Origin: Streptomyces barringtoniae
GTDB taxonomy: Bacteria > Actinomycetota > Actinomycetes > Streptomycetales > Streptomycetaceae
Assembly: GCF_020819595.1 (NCBI RefSeq)
Contig: NZ_JAJHNP010000008.1
Span: 1 to 64,000, forward strand
Direction of reading: 5' to 3'
Length of the DNA stretch: 64,000 bases
Shown here: in pieces, positions 18,989 to 27,875 of the stretch
Numbering within the stretch: position 1 is the stretch's first letter
Layout of the letters: every line of letters starts with the position of its first letter
Notes under the pieces: model-generated
The model's input: only the letters and a program-made list of their open reading frames with translations
What the model was told of the DNA's origin: nothing
Databases searched by the model: none
Made by a program: the position numbers and the translations under genes

Positions 18989-19604
18989 CGTTCCACTCTC
19001 CCACGGCAGCGTTCGCCTCTCCCACGGACCCGGGGACGGCGTGGCTCTCCGGCTCGGGCACCGCGTAGAAACGCATGAGCATCGGGCGGGCCCCCTCGGG
19101 GGCCTCCTCGCGCGGGTGGCCGTACCGGTCGAGCAGGGCGTGGTACTCCCGCATGAAAGCGAGCAGTTCCTCCCTGGTCAGCCAGGTGCCGTGGCGCTGG
19201 ACCTGGGCCCAGCCCTCGGGGCCGCGGTACTCCTGGTGGGCCCGGCGGTACAGGGCGGTGTCGAACTCGATCTTGAGATGGGCGAGCTGGGCGGCGGCCG
19301 CGTACTCCTCGGGGGTCATCGCGGCGGGGTCGGGCGTGGTGTGCCGGAAGGGCAGCGCCCGCCACCACCTCTCCCGCCCGCCGGACTTCTCCGGGATCTC
19401 CTCGATGAGCCGTTGCTCGGCGAGTTTGCGCAGGTGGTAGCTGGTGGTGCCGGAGCTCTCGCCGAGTTCGCGGGCGAGGACGGTGGAGTTAGCCCCGCCG
19501 TGCCGGCCGAGGTATTCGAGGATCCGGCGGCGCAGGGGATTGCCGAGGGATTTGTAGAGCGCGGTGCGCTCCAGGCTGGTCATCTCGGGCAGGCCGTCGG
19601 TCAT
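18969..19604 (-). CDS. ArsR-type winged-helix transcriptional regulator
   Basis: 211 residues. An ArsR/HTH_20 domain occupies the N-terminus ([60 protein letters not shown]). A helical C-terminal domain ([25 protein letters not shown]) may dimerise or bind a ligand. The ATG at 19604 gives the family N-terminus; longer frames are shadow. It is divergent from the small membrane protein at 19722, with a perfect inverted repeat at 19663-19678 between them. It probably controls that gene, itself and the overlapping DUF255 gene. Confidence 0.9.
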
Positions 19605-19662
19605 GCGGTCACGGTAGCCCTGAGAACCCTGAGAAGTCCCCGATGTCTGCCGAATTTTCTTT

Positions 19663-19678
19663 GCAGAGATTTCTCTGC
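19663..19678. promoter_or_regulatory. Operator GCAGAGA-TT-TCTCTGC
   Basis: A perfect 7-2-7 inverted repeat in a locally AT-rich stretch of the 117-nt divergent gap. It is the obvious binding site for the adjacent ArsR-type protein. Confidence 0.65.
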
Positions 19679-19721
19679 GTCCTACCGTGGAGGCAGTGAG
19701 CGGGCGACGAGAGGGGAGGAC

Positions 19722-20144
19722 GTGAGCGTGGGCGTGAAGGCGAGCGTGAGGGTGACCGAGACCGGACGGAAGAAGTGGCCCTTGGTCCTGCTGGGGGCGG
19801 CGGCCGTCCTGCTGGTGCCGTGGACGGTGCTGCTGGGCCTGACCCTGCCGGGCAGCGCGGAGGTCGGCAACTGGCCCCTGGCCTGGATCGGCCTCGACGT
19901 CCTGATGGCGACGGGCTGCGCGGCAACGGCCTTCCTCGGTCTGCGCGGCGACGCGAGAGCCCGCCTGACGGCGTCGGCGACGGCGTCGGTGGCAGTCCTG
20001 GACGCCTGGTTCGACATAACGACAGCGGGCACGGGCGCCCCGCTGGCCGAGGCGCTGCTGTGCGCGGTGGCGGAGGGGGCGCTGGCGGGGGCGTGCGTGC
20101 ACCTGGCGGTGGGCAAGGGCCGGGGCCGCCGGCAGACACCCTGA
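19722..20144 (+). CDS. Four-helix membrane protein, 140 aa
   Basis: 140 residues starting at GTG 19722 behind GAGGGGAGGAC. Four hydrophobic segments are visible: WPLVLLGAAAVLLVPWTVLLGLTL, WPLAWIGLDVLMATGCAATAFLGL, ASATASVAVLDAWFDITTA and ALLCAVAEGALAGACVHLAVG. Short lysine/arginine clusters lie on the cytoplasmic sides. The gene is divergent from, and probably repressed by, the ArsR-type regulator. It resembles small actinobacterial membrane proteins paired with such regulators, but I know no function. Confidence 0.8.
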   Translation: MSVGVKASVRVTETGRKKWPLVLLGAAAVLLVPWTVLLGLTLPGSAEVGNWPLAWIGLDVLMATGCAATAFLGLRGDARARLTASATASVAVLDAWFDITTAGTGAPLAEALLCAVAEGALAGACVHLAVGKGRGRRQTP

Positions 20145-20339
20145 GCCCTGCGCATGCCCCGGGATCCCCGGAACTGACGCCTGCGGCCGAACTCCCCTGG
20201 TGGCGCCGCGCATCCGGCCGCCCCTCAAGGACCGGGCACGAAACCCTCACCGCACCCACTGATCGTCACCCCCTCGCCATCCCGCCTCCCTCGAAGGACA
20301 CTCGTGGACAAGGGAGTTGGCGCCGGAGGGGGACGGGAC

Positions 20340-23300
20340 ATGCGGGACGGCCATCGGGCGGAAGCCGAACGGCTGCTGGTACGGGCCGTCGAGGAGGAGG
20401 TGCGGCGCTCGGGCGGGCGGATCGACGGACAGCTGCTGCTGTCGCGGGCGCGCGGTGCGCTCGACGCGATGGCGGGGGCGGCCGGCGAGGAGTACGAGGC
20501 CTACGTCCGCGCGCTGGACGAGACCGAGGCTGGCCGGCTGACCTTCGGGCAGCGGTACGCCCGCGAGGGCGCCGGAACGGCCCTGCTGGTGGCGGTCGTT
20601 GCGGCGGTGGCCGCGGCCGTGGCCGACCTCTTGCTCGGCACCGGCACCGGCACCGCCGTCGGTGCGGGTGTCGCCGCGGGCGCGGTCGGCGCCGCCGCCT
20701 CCGTGGTGAAGGCGGCCGGTACCCATCTGCCCGCCGCGCACCACCGCGCCGGCGCGGTCGGCCAGCCCGGCGGGCCCGAGCAGCTGCGGCTGCAGTGGCT
20801 GACCGCGCTGGAGGTGCGCGGCATCCGCCCGTTCCTCGACCAGCAGCGGGTGCTGACCGCCGCCACGGCCCCGAAGAAGAAGGGCGGCCCGGCGCTGCGC
20901 GGCGCGGACAAGAGCGCGGCGGCCCGCCGGCGTACGGTGCTGGAGCAGTCGTTCGGACAACTCCCCGACCCCGACGGCCCGTTCGCGGGACGCCGCGCGG
21001 AGCTGGCGCGGATCCGGCAGTGGGCGCAGGCCGCCCGTGCGGCCACCGAGACCCGGCCCACCGTGGTCGTGCTGCACGGCGAGCCCGGCTCGGGCCGGAC
21101 CACGCTCGCGGTGCGCGCGGCGCACGAGCTGCGGGACCACTTCCGCGGCGCGGTGGTCGTGGATCTGCGCGGCGGTCGGCGGGAGGATGCGCCGCTTGCG
21201 ACCCGGGACGCCCTGCTGCATCTGCTCAACCGGCTCGGCGCGCCCCGTGAGCAGCTGCTGTTCCGTGAGCGCTCCTCCCCCGACCAGCAGGTCAAGCGGC
21301 TCGGCGAGCTGTACCACCAGCATCTGTCCGGGCTGCCGGTGACGATCGTGCTGGACGACGCCTCGGACCCGGAGCAGGTGCGGGCGCTGGTGCCCGAGCG
21401 CTCCGACAGCCTGGTCCTGGTCACCGCCCGCACCGGCCTGGACCTGCCCGCGGACCTGCCGGCCTGGGTGCACCACCTGCCGGTCGAGGCGCTGGACGCG
21501 GCCGGTGCCGAGGAACTGCTCGGCACCGTCGCCGAGGATGCGTCGGGGCCGTACGACGCCGACTCCACCGACCGGATCCGGGACCTCACCGGGGGGCTGC
21601 CGCTCGCGCTCAGGATCGCGGGCTCCGCGCTCGGGCCGCGCTCGCCCCGGCAGCTGGCCACGGATCTCGCCGCGTACGGCCCGGTGGAGCCGGTGGAGCG
21701 TGCCCTGTGGCTGCGCTACACCGACCAGCCGGAGCCCGCGCGCCGGCTGCTGCGGCGGCTCGCGCTGGCGGGCCGGGCCTCGCTGGGCGCCGCGGCGGCC
21801 GCCGCGCTGCTCGCCACGGACGAGGCCGAAGCCACCCGCCATCTCGTCGCCCTCGCCCGGGCCGGCCTCCTCGACCATGTGCGCGGCACCCGCTACCGGC
21901 TGCACGACCTCGTGCGCGCCTTCGCGCAGGCGCGGCTGCTGGACGAGGAGGACCCGGCCGAGCGCACGGCGGCGCAGGAACGGCTGATCGTGAACTACGC
22001 GGACCTGGCCGACTCGGTGCTGCGCCTGGTCGACGGGAACATGTCGACGCGCTCGCACCAGTTCGGCCCGCACGGCTTCACCTCGCTGGACGAGGCGCTG
22101 CGCTGGCTGGACGACGAGTCCAGCTTCATCACCGCGGCCCTGCGCCACACGGAGGGCGTGAACCAGAGGGCGGTGCAGAACCTGCTGGGCGCGCTGTGCG
22201 ACTACTGCCTGCTGCGCGGCGACCTGTACCGGCTCGGCGAGATCAGCGAGCTGGCGCAGGCCGTGGACAAGGGACTGCTGGTGCGTTCGGTGCAGTGGCG
22301 CACCGGTATCGCGGCCCGGCAGCTGGGCGAGCTGGACAAGGCGCGCACCACGCTGGCCTCGGTGGTGGACCTGTACCGGGAGGCGCACCACGACGCGGGG
22401 GCGGCCCGCGCCCTGGCCTCGCTCGGGATCACCCTGCACCACCAGGGCAACCTCACCGAGGCCGCGGCGAAGCTGCAGGAGGCGCTGGATCTGCAGGCGG
22501 CGCCGGAGCTGGCGACGGACCGGGCCTGGACGATGCACGCCCTGGCCGCCGTCCAGCGCGACCGGGCCCGGCTGGCGGAGGCGCTGGAGCTGCTCACCCG
22601 CTCCCTGGTCCTGCACCGCGAGGGCGGCTCGGTGCACGGCGAGGCATGGGCGCACTTCCAGCTCGGCCAGCTGGCGCTGCGGATGGGGGACGTACCGCGC
22701 GCGGAGACGGAGCTGCGGGCCGCCCTGGAGCGGTACGGCCGGACGCACGACGCGCGCGGCGAGGCGTGGGCGCTGACCCAGCTGGCCCGGGCCCGTCTGG
22801 TGGCCGGCGACGCCTCACCGGCGGTCGAGGGCCTGCGGCGGGCCGCCGCCCGGCACCGCGAGAACGAGGACGCGCGCGGCGAGGCGTGGACCCTGTACCA
22901 CCTGGGCCAGGCGCTGGAGGAGGCCGGCGATCTGGACCTGGCGGTGCGCGACCTGGAGCGGTCCCGCACGATGTTCTCCCGGATGCGGGACGTGTACGGC
23001 CTGGCCTGCGCCCGGCACCACTCGGCGCGGGTCACCCGCGACCAGCGGGCCGCGCAGACCGGCTCGCTGCGCAACTCGGGCTTCGCCCGGCAGCTCCTGG
23101 CGGACGCCCGCGCCGACTTCCAGCGGATCGGCGTCGCCCACGGCGAGGCGTGGACCTGTCTGGAGCTGGCGGTGGTCGACGCGGGCAACGCCCGTACGCA
23201 GGCGGCGCTGGCCCTGTGCGACGAGGCGCTGGACCTGTTCGCGTCCTACGGCGACCGGCGCGGCGAGGACTGGGCCCGCTTCCTGCGCTGCACCCTGCTG

Positions 23301-23543
23301 CCCTACGCGGCGCCCGGCGGGGCGGAGGTGGGCACGGCGGTCGCCCAGGAGGAGCTGGCCGAGCTGGCCCGCGCCGGCCATCCCCTGCGGGACGAGAAGC
23401 TGGCCGACTGCGTCCCGGCGTACGCCCTGCTGCTGGAACGCGGGGTCAGCCTGGAGGACGGCTGGCAGGCCTGGCGGCTGCGCATGACGCCGGACCGCCA
23501 CGCCCGGGAGGTGATGGGGGTGGCGGTCCCGGCAGGGCGCTGA
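20340..23543 (+). CDS. STAND-class NTPase with N-terminal membrane hairpin, NB-ARC-type domain and TPR-like repeats
   Basis: 1,067 residues. Residues ~1-60 are a charged helical region and ~75-120 contain two hydrophobic helices (TALLVAVVAAVAAAVADLLLG, VGAGVAAGAVGAAASVVKAAG). Next comes an NB-ARC-type NTPase: PFAGRRAELARIRQW, Walker A LHGEPGSGRTTLAVRAAHEL, Walker B VTIVLDDASDPEQVRAL, sensor VLVTARTGLDL, GLPLALRIAGSALG, and a winged helix (RYRLHDLVRAFAQARLL). From ~residue 650 to the end there are helical repeats of TPR type, several carrying the phrase GEAWALTQLAR/GEAWTLYHLGQ. Such proteins are ATP-dependent signalling switches, related to the AfsR/SARP C-terminus but without a DNA-binding domain. 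ATG 20340 is preferred because CGGAGGGGGACGGGAC precedes it; an in-frame GTG at 20304 is possible. Confidence 0.88.
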   Translation: MRDGHRAEAERLLVRAVEEEVRRSGGRIDGQLLLSRARGALDAMAGAAGEEYEAYVRALDETEAGRLTFGQRYAREGAGTALLVAVVAAVAAAVADLLLGTGTGTAVGAGVAAGAVGAAASVVKAAGTHLPAAHHRAGAVGQPGGPEQLRLQWLTALEVRGIRPFLDQQRVLTAATAPKKKGGPALRGADKSAAARRRTVLEQSFGQLPDPDGPFAGRRAELARIRQWAQAARAATETRPTVVVLHGEPGSGRTTLAVRAAHELRDHFRGAVVVDLRGGRREDAPLATRDALLHLLNRLGAPREQLLFRERSSPDQQVKRLGELYHQHLSGLPVTIVLDDASDPEQVRALVPERSDSLVLVTARTGLDLPADLPAWVHHLPVEALDAAGAEELLGTVAEDASGPYDADSTDRIRDLTGGLPLALRIAGSALGPRSPRQLATDLAAYGPVEPVERALWLRYTDQPEPARRLLRRLALAGRASLGAAAAAALLATDEAEATRHLVALARAGLLDHVRGTRYRLHDLVRAFAQARLLDEEDPAERTAAQERLIVNYADLADSVLRLVDGNMSTRSHQFGPHGFTSLDEALRWLDDESSFITAALRHTEGVNQRAVQNLLGALCDYCLLRGDLYRLGEISELAQAVDKGLLVRSVQWRTGIAARQLGELDKARTTLASVVDLYREAHHDAGAARALASLGITLHHQGNLTEAAAKLQEALDLQAAPELATDRAWTMHALAAVQRDRARLAEALELLTRSLVLHREGGSVHGEAWAHFQLGQLALRMGDVPRAETELRAALERYGRTHDARGEAWALTQLARARLVAGDASPAVEGLRRAAARHRENEDARGEAWTLYHLGQALEEAGDLDLAVRDLERSRTMFSRMRDVYGLACARHHSARVTRDQRAAQTGSLRNSGFARQLLADARADFQRIGVAHGEAWTCLELAVVDAGNARTQAALALCDEALDLFASYGDRRGEDWARFLRCTLLPYAAPGGAEVGTAVAQEELAELARAGHPLRDEKLADCVPAYALLLERGVSLEDGWQAWRLRMTPDRHAREVMGVAVPAGR

Positions 23544-23551
23544 GGCCCGGG

Positions 23552-23806
23552 TCAGCCTCGCTCGGCCGCGGAGTCGGCCTTCTCGGTCTTCCCGGCCTTC
23601 GCTGCCTGCTCGGCCTCGGGGTCCGGGGACTCCTTGAAGTCGACCTTGTTCATGTGCTTGCTCATCGACTTCATCAGGCCCCACACCGCCAGGGCCATCA
23701 CCGCGAAGACGATGAAGCCGAGGACGCCGGGGGTGACCTTGTTCTGGTCGACCTCCTTGGCGAGGGGGACCAGATGCGTCACTGCCAGGCTCACGCTTGC
23801 GCTCAT
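23552..23806 (-). CDS. Small single-pass membrane protein downstream of mca
   Basis: 84 residues with a short external N-terminus, one helix (VTPGVLGFIVFAVMALAVWGLM, ~27-48) and a basic then acidic cytoplasmic tail (SMSKHMNKVDFKESPDPEAEQAAKAGKTEKADSAAERG). It starts 1 nt after the mca stop (TGACATGAGC). A start 9 nt further upstream would overlap mca. The tight spacing means co-transcription with mca. The family is conserved in actinomycetes as I recall, with no known role. Confidence 0.85.
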   Translation of the reverse strand: MSASVSLAVTHLVPLAKEVDQNKVTPGVLGFIVFAVMALAVWGLMKSMSKHMNKVDFKESPDPEAEQAAKAGKTEKADSAAERG

Positions 23807-23807
23807 G

Positions 23808-24689
23808 TCAGGCATTGTCCCGGATGCCCGCGAAGAGGTCGTCCTCGGGGAGGGAGGTGTCGACGAGAGACTTCGCCAGCTCGTACTCCTCCGTCGGCCA
23901 GACCTCCTTCTGCAGCTCCATGGGCACCCTGAACCAGCCGCCGTCGGGGTCGATCTGCGTGGCGTGCGCGATCAGCGCCTTGTCGCGGATCTCGAAGAAG
24001 TCCGCGCACGGAATGTGCGTGGTCAGCGTGCGCTCGGTGCGCTGCATCTCGCTCCAGCGCTTAAGCCACTCCCCGTACGGGGACTCCAGCCCGCGCTCCA
24101 GCATCGCGTTGTGCAGGGCCTCGGTGCGGGGGCGGTTGAAGCCCTGGTTGTAGTACAGCTTCAGCGGCTGGCAGGCGGGGCCGAACTCGGACTCCGGGTA
24201 CTTCTCGGTGTCCGCCGCGCCCTCGAACGCCACCATGGAGATCTTGTGGGTCATGATGTGGTCGGGGTGCGGGTAACCGCCGTTCTCGTCGTAGGTGGTG
24301 ATCACCTGCGGGCGGAAGGAGCGGATCCGGCGGACCAGCTCGCCGGCCGCCTTGTCGACGTCCTCCAGGGCGAAGCAGCCCTCGGGCAGCGGCGGCAGCG
24401 GGTCGCCCTCGGGCAGGCCGGAGTCGACGAAGCCGAGCCAGTCCTGCTTGACCCCGAGGATCTCGCGGGCCTCGTCCATCTCCTTCTTGCGTACCTCGTG
24501 GATGTGCTCCTCGATGTACTTGTCGCCCTGCAGCTTCGGATTGAGGATGGACCCGCGCTCTCCGCCGGTGCAGGTCACCACCAGCACGTCCACCCCCTCG
24601 GACACGTACTTCGCCATGGTGGCCGCGCCCTTGCTCGACTCGTCGTCGGGGTGCGCGTGAACGGCCATCAGTCGCAGCTGGTCAGTCAA
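23808..24689 (-). CDS. mca: Mycothiol S-conjugate amidase
   Basis: 293 residues, the normal size. Mca cleaves mycothiol S-conjugates of toxins and antibiotics into a mercapturic acid and GlcN-Ins, a cytoplasmic zinc-dependent detoxification step of actinomycetes. The LmbE/PIG-L zinc motif is near the N-terminus (MAVHAHPDDESSKGAATMAKY), the second ligand region is NGGYPHPDHIMTH, and the sequences VVTCTGGERGSILNP and KLYYNQGFNRPR fit Mca rather than MshB. It is the first gene of a unit with the small membrane protein at 23552 and is divergent from the DUF4307 gene. Confidence 0.95.
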   Translation of the reverse strand: MTDQLRLMAVHAHPDDESSKGAATMAKYVSEGVDVLVVTCTGGERGSILNPKLQGDKYIEEHIHEVRKKEMDEAREILGVKQDWLGFVDSGLPEGDPLPPLPEGCFALEDVDKAAGELVRRIRSFRPQVITTYDENGGYPHPDHIMTHKISMVAFEGAADTEKYPESEFGPACQPLKLYYNQGFNRPRTEALHNAMLERGLESPYGEWLKRWSEMQRTERTLTTHIPCADFFEIRDKALIAHATQIDPDGGWFRVPMELQKEVWPTEEYELAKSLVDTSLPEDDLFAGIRDNA

Positions 24690-24745
24690 GACTCAATCCT
24701 CGGTAAGTCGGCGCCCCCGTGGCTCCGGGCGCATTCGGCGGCTTC

Positions 24746-24751
24746 TATAGT
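24746..24751 (+). promoter_or_regulatory. -10 hexamer TATAGT upstream of the DUF4307 gene
   Basis: TATAGT is a strong -10 match 55 nt before the ATG at 24806, in the gap between the divergent mca and DUF4307 genes. No clear -35 is seen. Confidence 0.4.
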
Positions 24752-24805
24752 GACGGAAACGGGGGGCGAATAATTCCGGGTCCGGTTCCTGCCGAGAGGA
24801 CGATC

Positions 24806-25204
24806 ATGAGTACGGCGAGCACGCGGCTGCCCGAGGGCCGCTACGGCCGTTCCTCGGACGAGCGTGCGGACCGGCGGCTCAAGGTCGCGGGCACGGTGCT
24901 CGGCGCGGCCCTGCTCGCACTGGTCGGGTACTTCGCCTACCACTATGTCGTCGAGAGCAGGATCAGCGCCCAGGTGATCGCCTTCGACGCCACGGACAAT
25001 GCGGTCAAGGTGCACCTGGAGGTCCACAAGGACTCCGGCACCTCGGGCTACTGCACGCTGCGCTCCCAGGCGGCCGACGGCTCCGAGGTGGGCCGGGCCG
25101 ACTTCCGCTTCACCGGGTCGGCCACGCGTATCGACAAGGTCGTCACGCTGCGTACGACGGCGAAGGGCACCACGGCCGAGCTGCTCGGCTGCCATACCGG
25201 CTGA
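24806..25204 (+). CDS. DUF4307 family membrane protein
   Basis: 132 residues. A basic cytoplasmic N-terminus (LPEGRYGRSSDERADRRLK) is followed by one membrane helix (VAGTVLGAALLALVGYFAYHYVV). An external beta-rich domain follows (ISAQVIAFDATDNAVKVHLEVHKDSGTSGYCTLRSQ to AELLGCHTG) with two cysteines that could pair. The ATG follows GAGAGGACGATC. DUF4307 proteins sit beside mca in many actinomycetes, as here; their role is unknown. Confidence 0.88.
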   Translation: MSTASTRLPEGRYGRSSDERADRRLKVAGTVLGAALLALVGYFAYHYVVESRISAQVIAFDATDNAVKVHLEVHKDSGTSGYCTLRSQAADGSEVGRADFRFTGSATRIDKVVTLRTTAKGTTAELLGCHTG

Positions 25205-25392
25205 ACGGGACCGGACACCCCGGCTTCACCCGGAATACATCCACGCTGACCTGCGTTAATGTGATTCTGATGGCTTATGTCCTCCCCCTTCCGGCCTCGA
25301 ATTGTTAGGCTCGTGGTTTCGCCCATCCAAGAGGGAACATGCTTCTGGGTAGGGCGATGCTTTGTATTCCCAGTACCGACGAGGAGCACCCT

Positions 25393-25893
25393 GTGACCCA
25401 GACCAGCGAGAACGTCACCTGGCTGACCCAGGAGGCGTACAACAAGCTCAGGGACGAGCTTGAGTACCTTACTGGTCCTGCGCGCACGGAGATCGCCGCC
25501 AAGATCGCGGCCGCGCGCGAGGAGGGCGACCTGCGCGAGAACGGCGGGTACCACGCGGCCAAGGAGGAGCAGGGCAAGCAGGAGCTGCGCGTGCGGCAGC
25601 TGACCCAGCTTCTCGAGAACGCCAAGGTGGGCGAGGCCCCGGTCTCCGCCGACGGCGCCGTCGCGCCCGGCATGGTCGTCACGATCGCCTTCGACGGTGA
25701 CGAGGACGACACCCTGACGTTCCTGCTCGCCTCCCGCGAGTATGCGAGCGCCGACATCGAGACGTACTCGCCGCAGTCCCCGCTCGGCGCCGGCGTCACC
25801 GGCCACAAGGTCGGCGAGGACGCGGAGTACGAACTGCCGAACGGCAAGAAGGCCTCGGTGCGGATCCTGAAGGCCGAGCCGTACTCGGGCTGA
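25393..25893 (+). CDS. greA: Transcription elongation factor GreA
   Basis: 166 residues. GreA inserts a coiled coil into the secondary channel of RNA polymerase and stimulates cleavage of backtracked RNA. The N-terminal coiled coil is clear (WLTQEAYNKLRDELEYLTGPARTEIAAKIAAAREEGDLRENGGYHAAKEEQGKQELRV, split by the acidic DLRENGGYH tip). The C-terminal FKBP-like domain follows (SPLGAGVTGHKVGEDAEYELPNGKKASVRIL). The GTG at 25393 is used because GAGGAGCACCCT precedes it; the longer ATG at 25339 lacks support. A terminator follows. Confidence 0.95.
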   Translation: MTQTSENVTWLTQEAYNKLRDELEYLTGPARTEIAAKIAAAREEGDLRENGGYHAAKEEQGKQELRVRQLTQLLENAKVGEAPVSADGAVAPGMVVTIAFDGDEDDTLTFLLASREYASADIETYSPQSPLGAGVTGHKVGEDAEYELPNGKKASVRILKAEPYSG

Positions 25894-25916
25894 TCCGCCC
25901 TTCCCCTGTGACCTCG

Positions 25917-25956
25917 AGCCCCCGGTGCCCGGCGATCCCGCCCGGCGCCGGGGGCT
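25917..25956 (+). terminator. GreA terminator
   Basis: AGCCCCCGG (25917-25925) pairs with CCGGGGGCT (25948-25956), and further inner pairs form between GCCCGGC-type segments. It starts 23 nt after the greA stop and could also serve the convergent ABC permease. Confidence 0.8.
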
Positions 25957-25986
25957 TCGTCGTGCCCGCAGCCGTGCCCGCAGCGG

Positions 25987-26787
25987 TCAGGCGGTGGTCG
26001 AGCGGTACTTGCGGACCGCGAGCGTGCGGAAGACCAGGATGATCACGACCGACCAGGTCAGCGAGGCCCACACGGGGTGCTGCATGGGCCAGGCGCTGGA
26101 TGCCTGGAAGCCCGGGGGAAGGTTGCCGAACAGTTCGCGGCTCGCCTGAACGGTGGCGCTGAACGGGTTCCACTCCGCTATGTGCCGCAGGAAGGACGGC
26201 ATCTGGTTCGCGTCCACGAATGCGTTCGAGATGAACGTCAGCGGGAACAGCCAGATCAGGCCGCCCGAGGTCGCGGCTTCAGGTGTCCGGACGGACAGGC
26301 CGATGAGTGCGCCGATCCACGAGAACGCGTACCCGAGCAGCAGGAGCAGGCCGAATCCGGCGAGCACCTTGGCGAAGTTCTCATGCGTACGCCAGCCGAC
26401 GATCAGGGCGACGACTGCCAGGACGACGAGGGTGAGCGCCGTCTGGACCAGGTCGGCGAGAGTGCGCCCGGTCAGGACCGCGCCGCGCGCCATGGGCAGG
26501 GAGCGGAAGCGGTCGATGAGGCCCTTGTGCATGTCGTCGGCGATGCCCGCCCCGGCGCCCGCCGTGGCGAACGTGACGGTCTGGGCGAAGATGCCGGCCA
26601 TCAGGAACTCGCGGTAGGCCTGGGTGGAGTTGGACGAGCCGACCTGGATCGAGCCGCCGAAGACGTAGGTGAACAGCACCACGAACATGATGGGCTGGAT
26701 CAGCCCGAAAACGAGCATCTCGGGAATCCGGCCCATGCGGATCAAGTTCCGGCGGGCGACGACCAGGGAATCGTTGACGGCGCTCAT
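25987..26787 (-). CDS. ABC-2 type exporter permease (DrrB-like)
   Basis: 266 residues with six membrane segments. Typical features of the daunorubicin-exporter DrrB group are the start DSLVVARRNLIRMGRIPEMLVFGLIQPIMFVVLFTYVFGG, the amphipathic ADDMHKGLIDRFRSLPMARGAVLTGR, and FPLTFISNAFVDANQMPSFLRHIAEWNPFSATVQASRELFG. It forms the membrane part of an exporter with the ATPase at 26784; its ATG overlaps the ATPase stop by 4 bp. The substrate is unknown, probably a drug or lipid. Confidence 0.93.
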   Translation of the reverse strand: MSAVNDSLVVARRNLIRMGRIPEMLVFGLIQPIMFVVLFTYVFGGSIQVGSSNSTQAYREFLMAGIFAQTVTFATAGAGAGIADDMHKGLIDRFRSLPMARGAVLTGRTLADLVQTALTLVVLAVVALIVGWRTHENFAKVLAGFGLLLLLGYAFSWIGALIGLSVRTPEAATSGGLIWLFPLTFISNAFVDANQMPSFLRHIAEWNPFSATVQASRELFGNLPPGFQASSAWPMQHPVWASLTWSVVIILVFRTLAVRKYRSTTA

Positions 26788-27767
26788 TTGACGGCCTCCT
26801 TGCCGTTCGCCTCGTCCTGGGCGGCGGTCTCGGCCACGTGTCCCGTCAGCGACAGGAAGACGTCGTCGAGGGTGGGGCGGCGCAGCCCGATGTCGTCTAT
26901 CTCGATCCCGCGGGTGTCCAGCTCGCGGATGATCTCGGCGAGCAGCTTGGCGCCGCCGGTCACCGGGACCGTGAGCTTGCGGGTGTGGTCCTCGACCGTG
27001 ACCTCGCCCTTGCCGAAGCCGCGCAACACCTCGCCGGCGCTCGTGATGTGCTCGCGCTCGTGCACCACGACCTCGACGCGCTCGCCGCCGGTGCGGGCCT
27101 TGAGCTGGTCGGAGGTCCCCTTGGCGATGACCCGGCCGTGGTCGACCACCGCGATGTCGTGGGCGAGGTGGTCGGCCTCCTCCAGGTACTGCGTGGTGAG
27201 CAGCAGGGTCGTACCGCCGGAGACGAGCTGTTTGATGACTTCCCACAGCTGCTGGCGGTTGCGCGGGTCCAGGCCGGTCGTCGGCTCGTCCATGAACATC
27301 ACCGGCGGCGAGACCACGAGCGCCGCGGCGAGGTCGAGCCGGCGGCGCATGCCTCCGGAGTAGGTCTTGGCAGGGCGGTCGGCGGCGTCCGCGAGGTTGA
27401 ACTGCTCCAGCAGCTCCCCCGCGCGCGCCTTCGCCGCCTTGCTCCTCATCTGGTACAGCTGCCCGACCATCTGCAGGTTCTCCCGGCCGGTCAGATACTC
27501 GTCGACCGCCGCGAACTGGCCGGACAGCCCTATGGAGCGGCGTACGGCGTCGGGGTCCTTCAGTACGTCCACGCCCGCGACCACCGCCTTGCCGCTGTCG
27601 GGGCGCAGGAGGGTGGTCAGGCAGCGGACGGTCGTCGTCTTGCCGGCGCCGTTCGGCCCGAGGAGGCCGAGGACCGTGCCCTCGGGCACGTCCAGGTCTA
27701 CGCCGTCGAGAGCCCTTACGTCGCCGAAGGTCTTCACCAGGCCTTCGGCATGAATGGCGCCTGGCAT
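26784..27767 (-). CDS. ABC exporter ATPase (DrrA-like)
   Basis: 327 residues. Walker A is GLLGPNGAGKTTTVRCLTTLL, the signature is TYSGGMRRRLDLAAALV, Walker B is VMFMDEPTTGLDP, the switch is LLLTTQYLEEADHLAHDIAV, and a C-terminal DrrA extension (RGIEIDDIGLRRPTLDDVFLSLTGH) is present. The start ATG at 27767 (MPGAIHAEGLVKTFG) has GGAGACAG upstream. Extending to 27914 would add non-family residues and run through the promoter. The promoter/operator lies at 27876-27904. No regulator gene sits next to the pair. Confidence 0.95.
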   Translation of the reverse strand: MPGAIHAEGLVKTFGDVRALDGVDLDVPEGTVLGLLGPNGAGKTTTVRCLTTLLRPDSGKAVVAGVDVLKDPDAVRRSIGLSGQFAAVDEYLTGRENLQMVGQLYQMRSKAAKARAGELLEQFNLADAADRPAKTYSGGMRRRLDLAAALVVSPPVMFMDEPTTGLDPRNRQQLWEVIKQLVSGGTTLLLTTQYLEEADHLAHDIAVVDHGRVIAKGTSDQLKARTGGERVEVVVHEREHITSAGEVLRGFGKGEVTVEDHTRKLTVPVTGGAKLLAEIIRELDTRGIEIDDIGLRRPTLDDVFLSLTGHVAETAAQDEANGKEAVK

Positions 27768-27875
27768 GTCTGTCTCCACGTCGTCGGGGATGCCTCGGAA
27801 AGGCGGGGGTTTGCGTGTTCGGATGCGCGTGCGGTTTTCCGGTCGAGGGGGGTGGTCCCGCAGCCGCCACGACAC

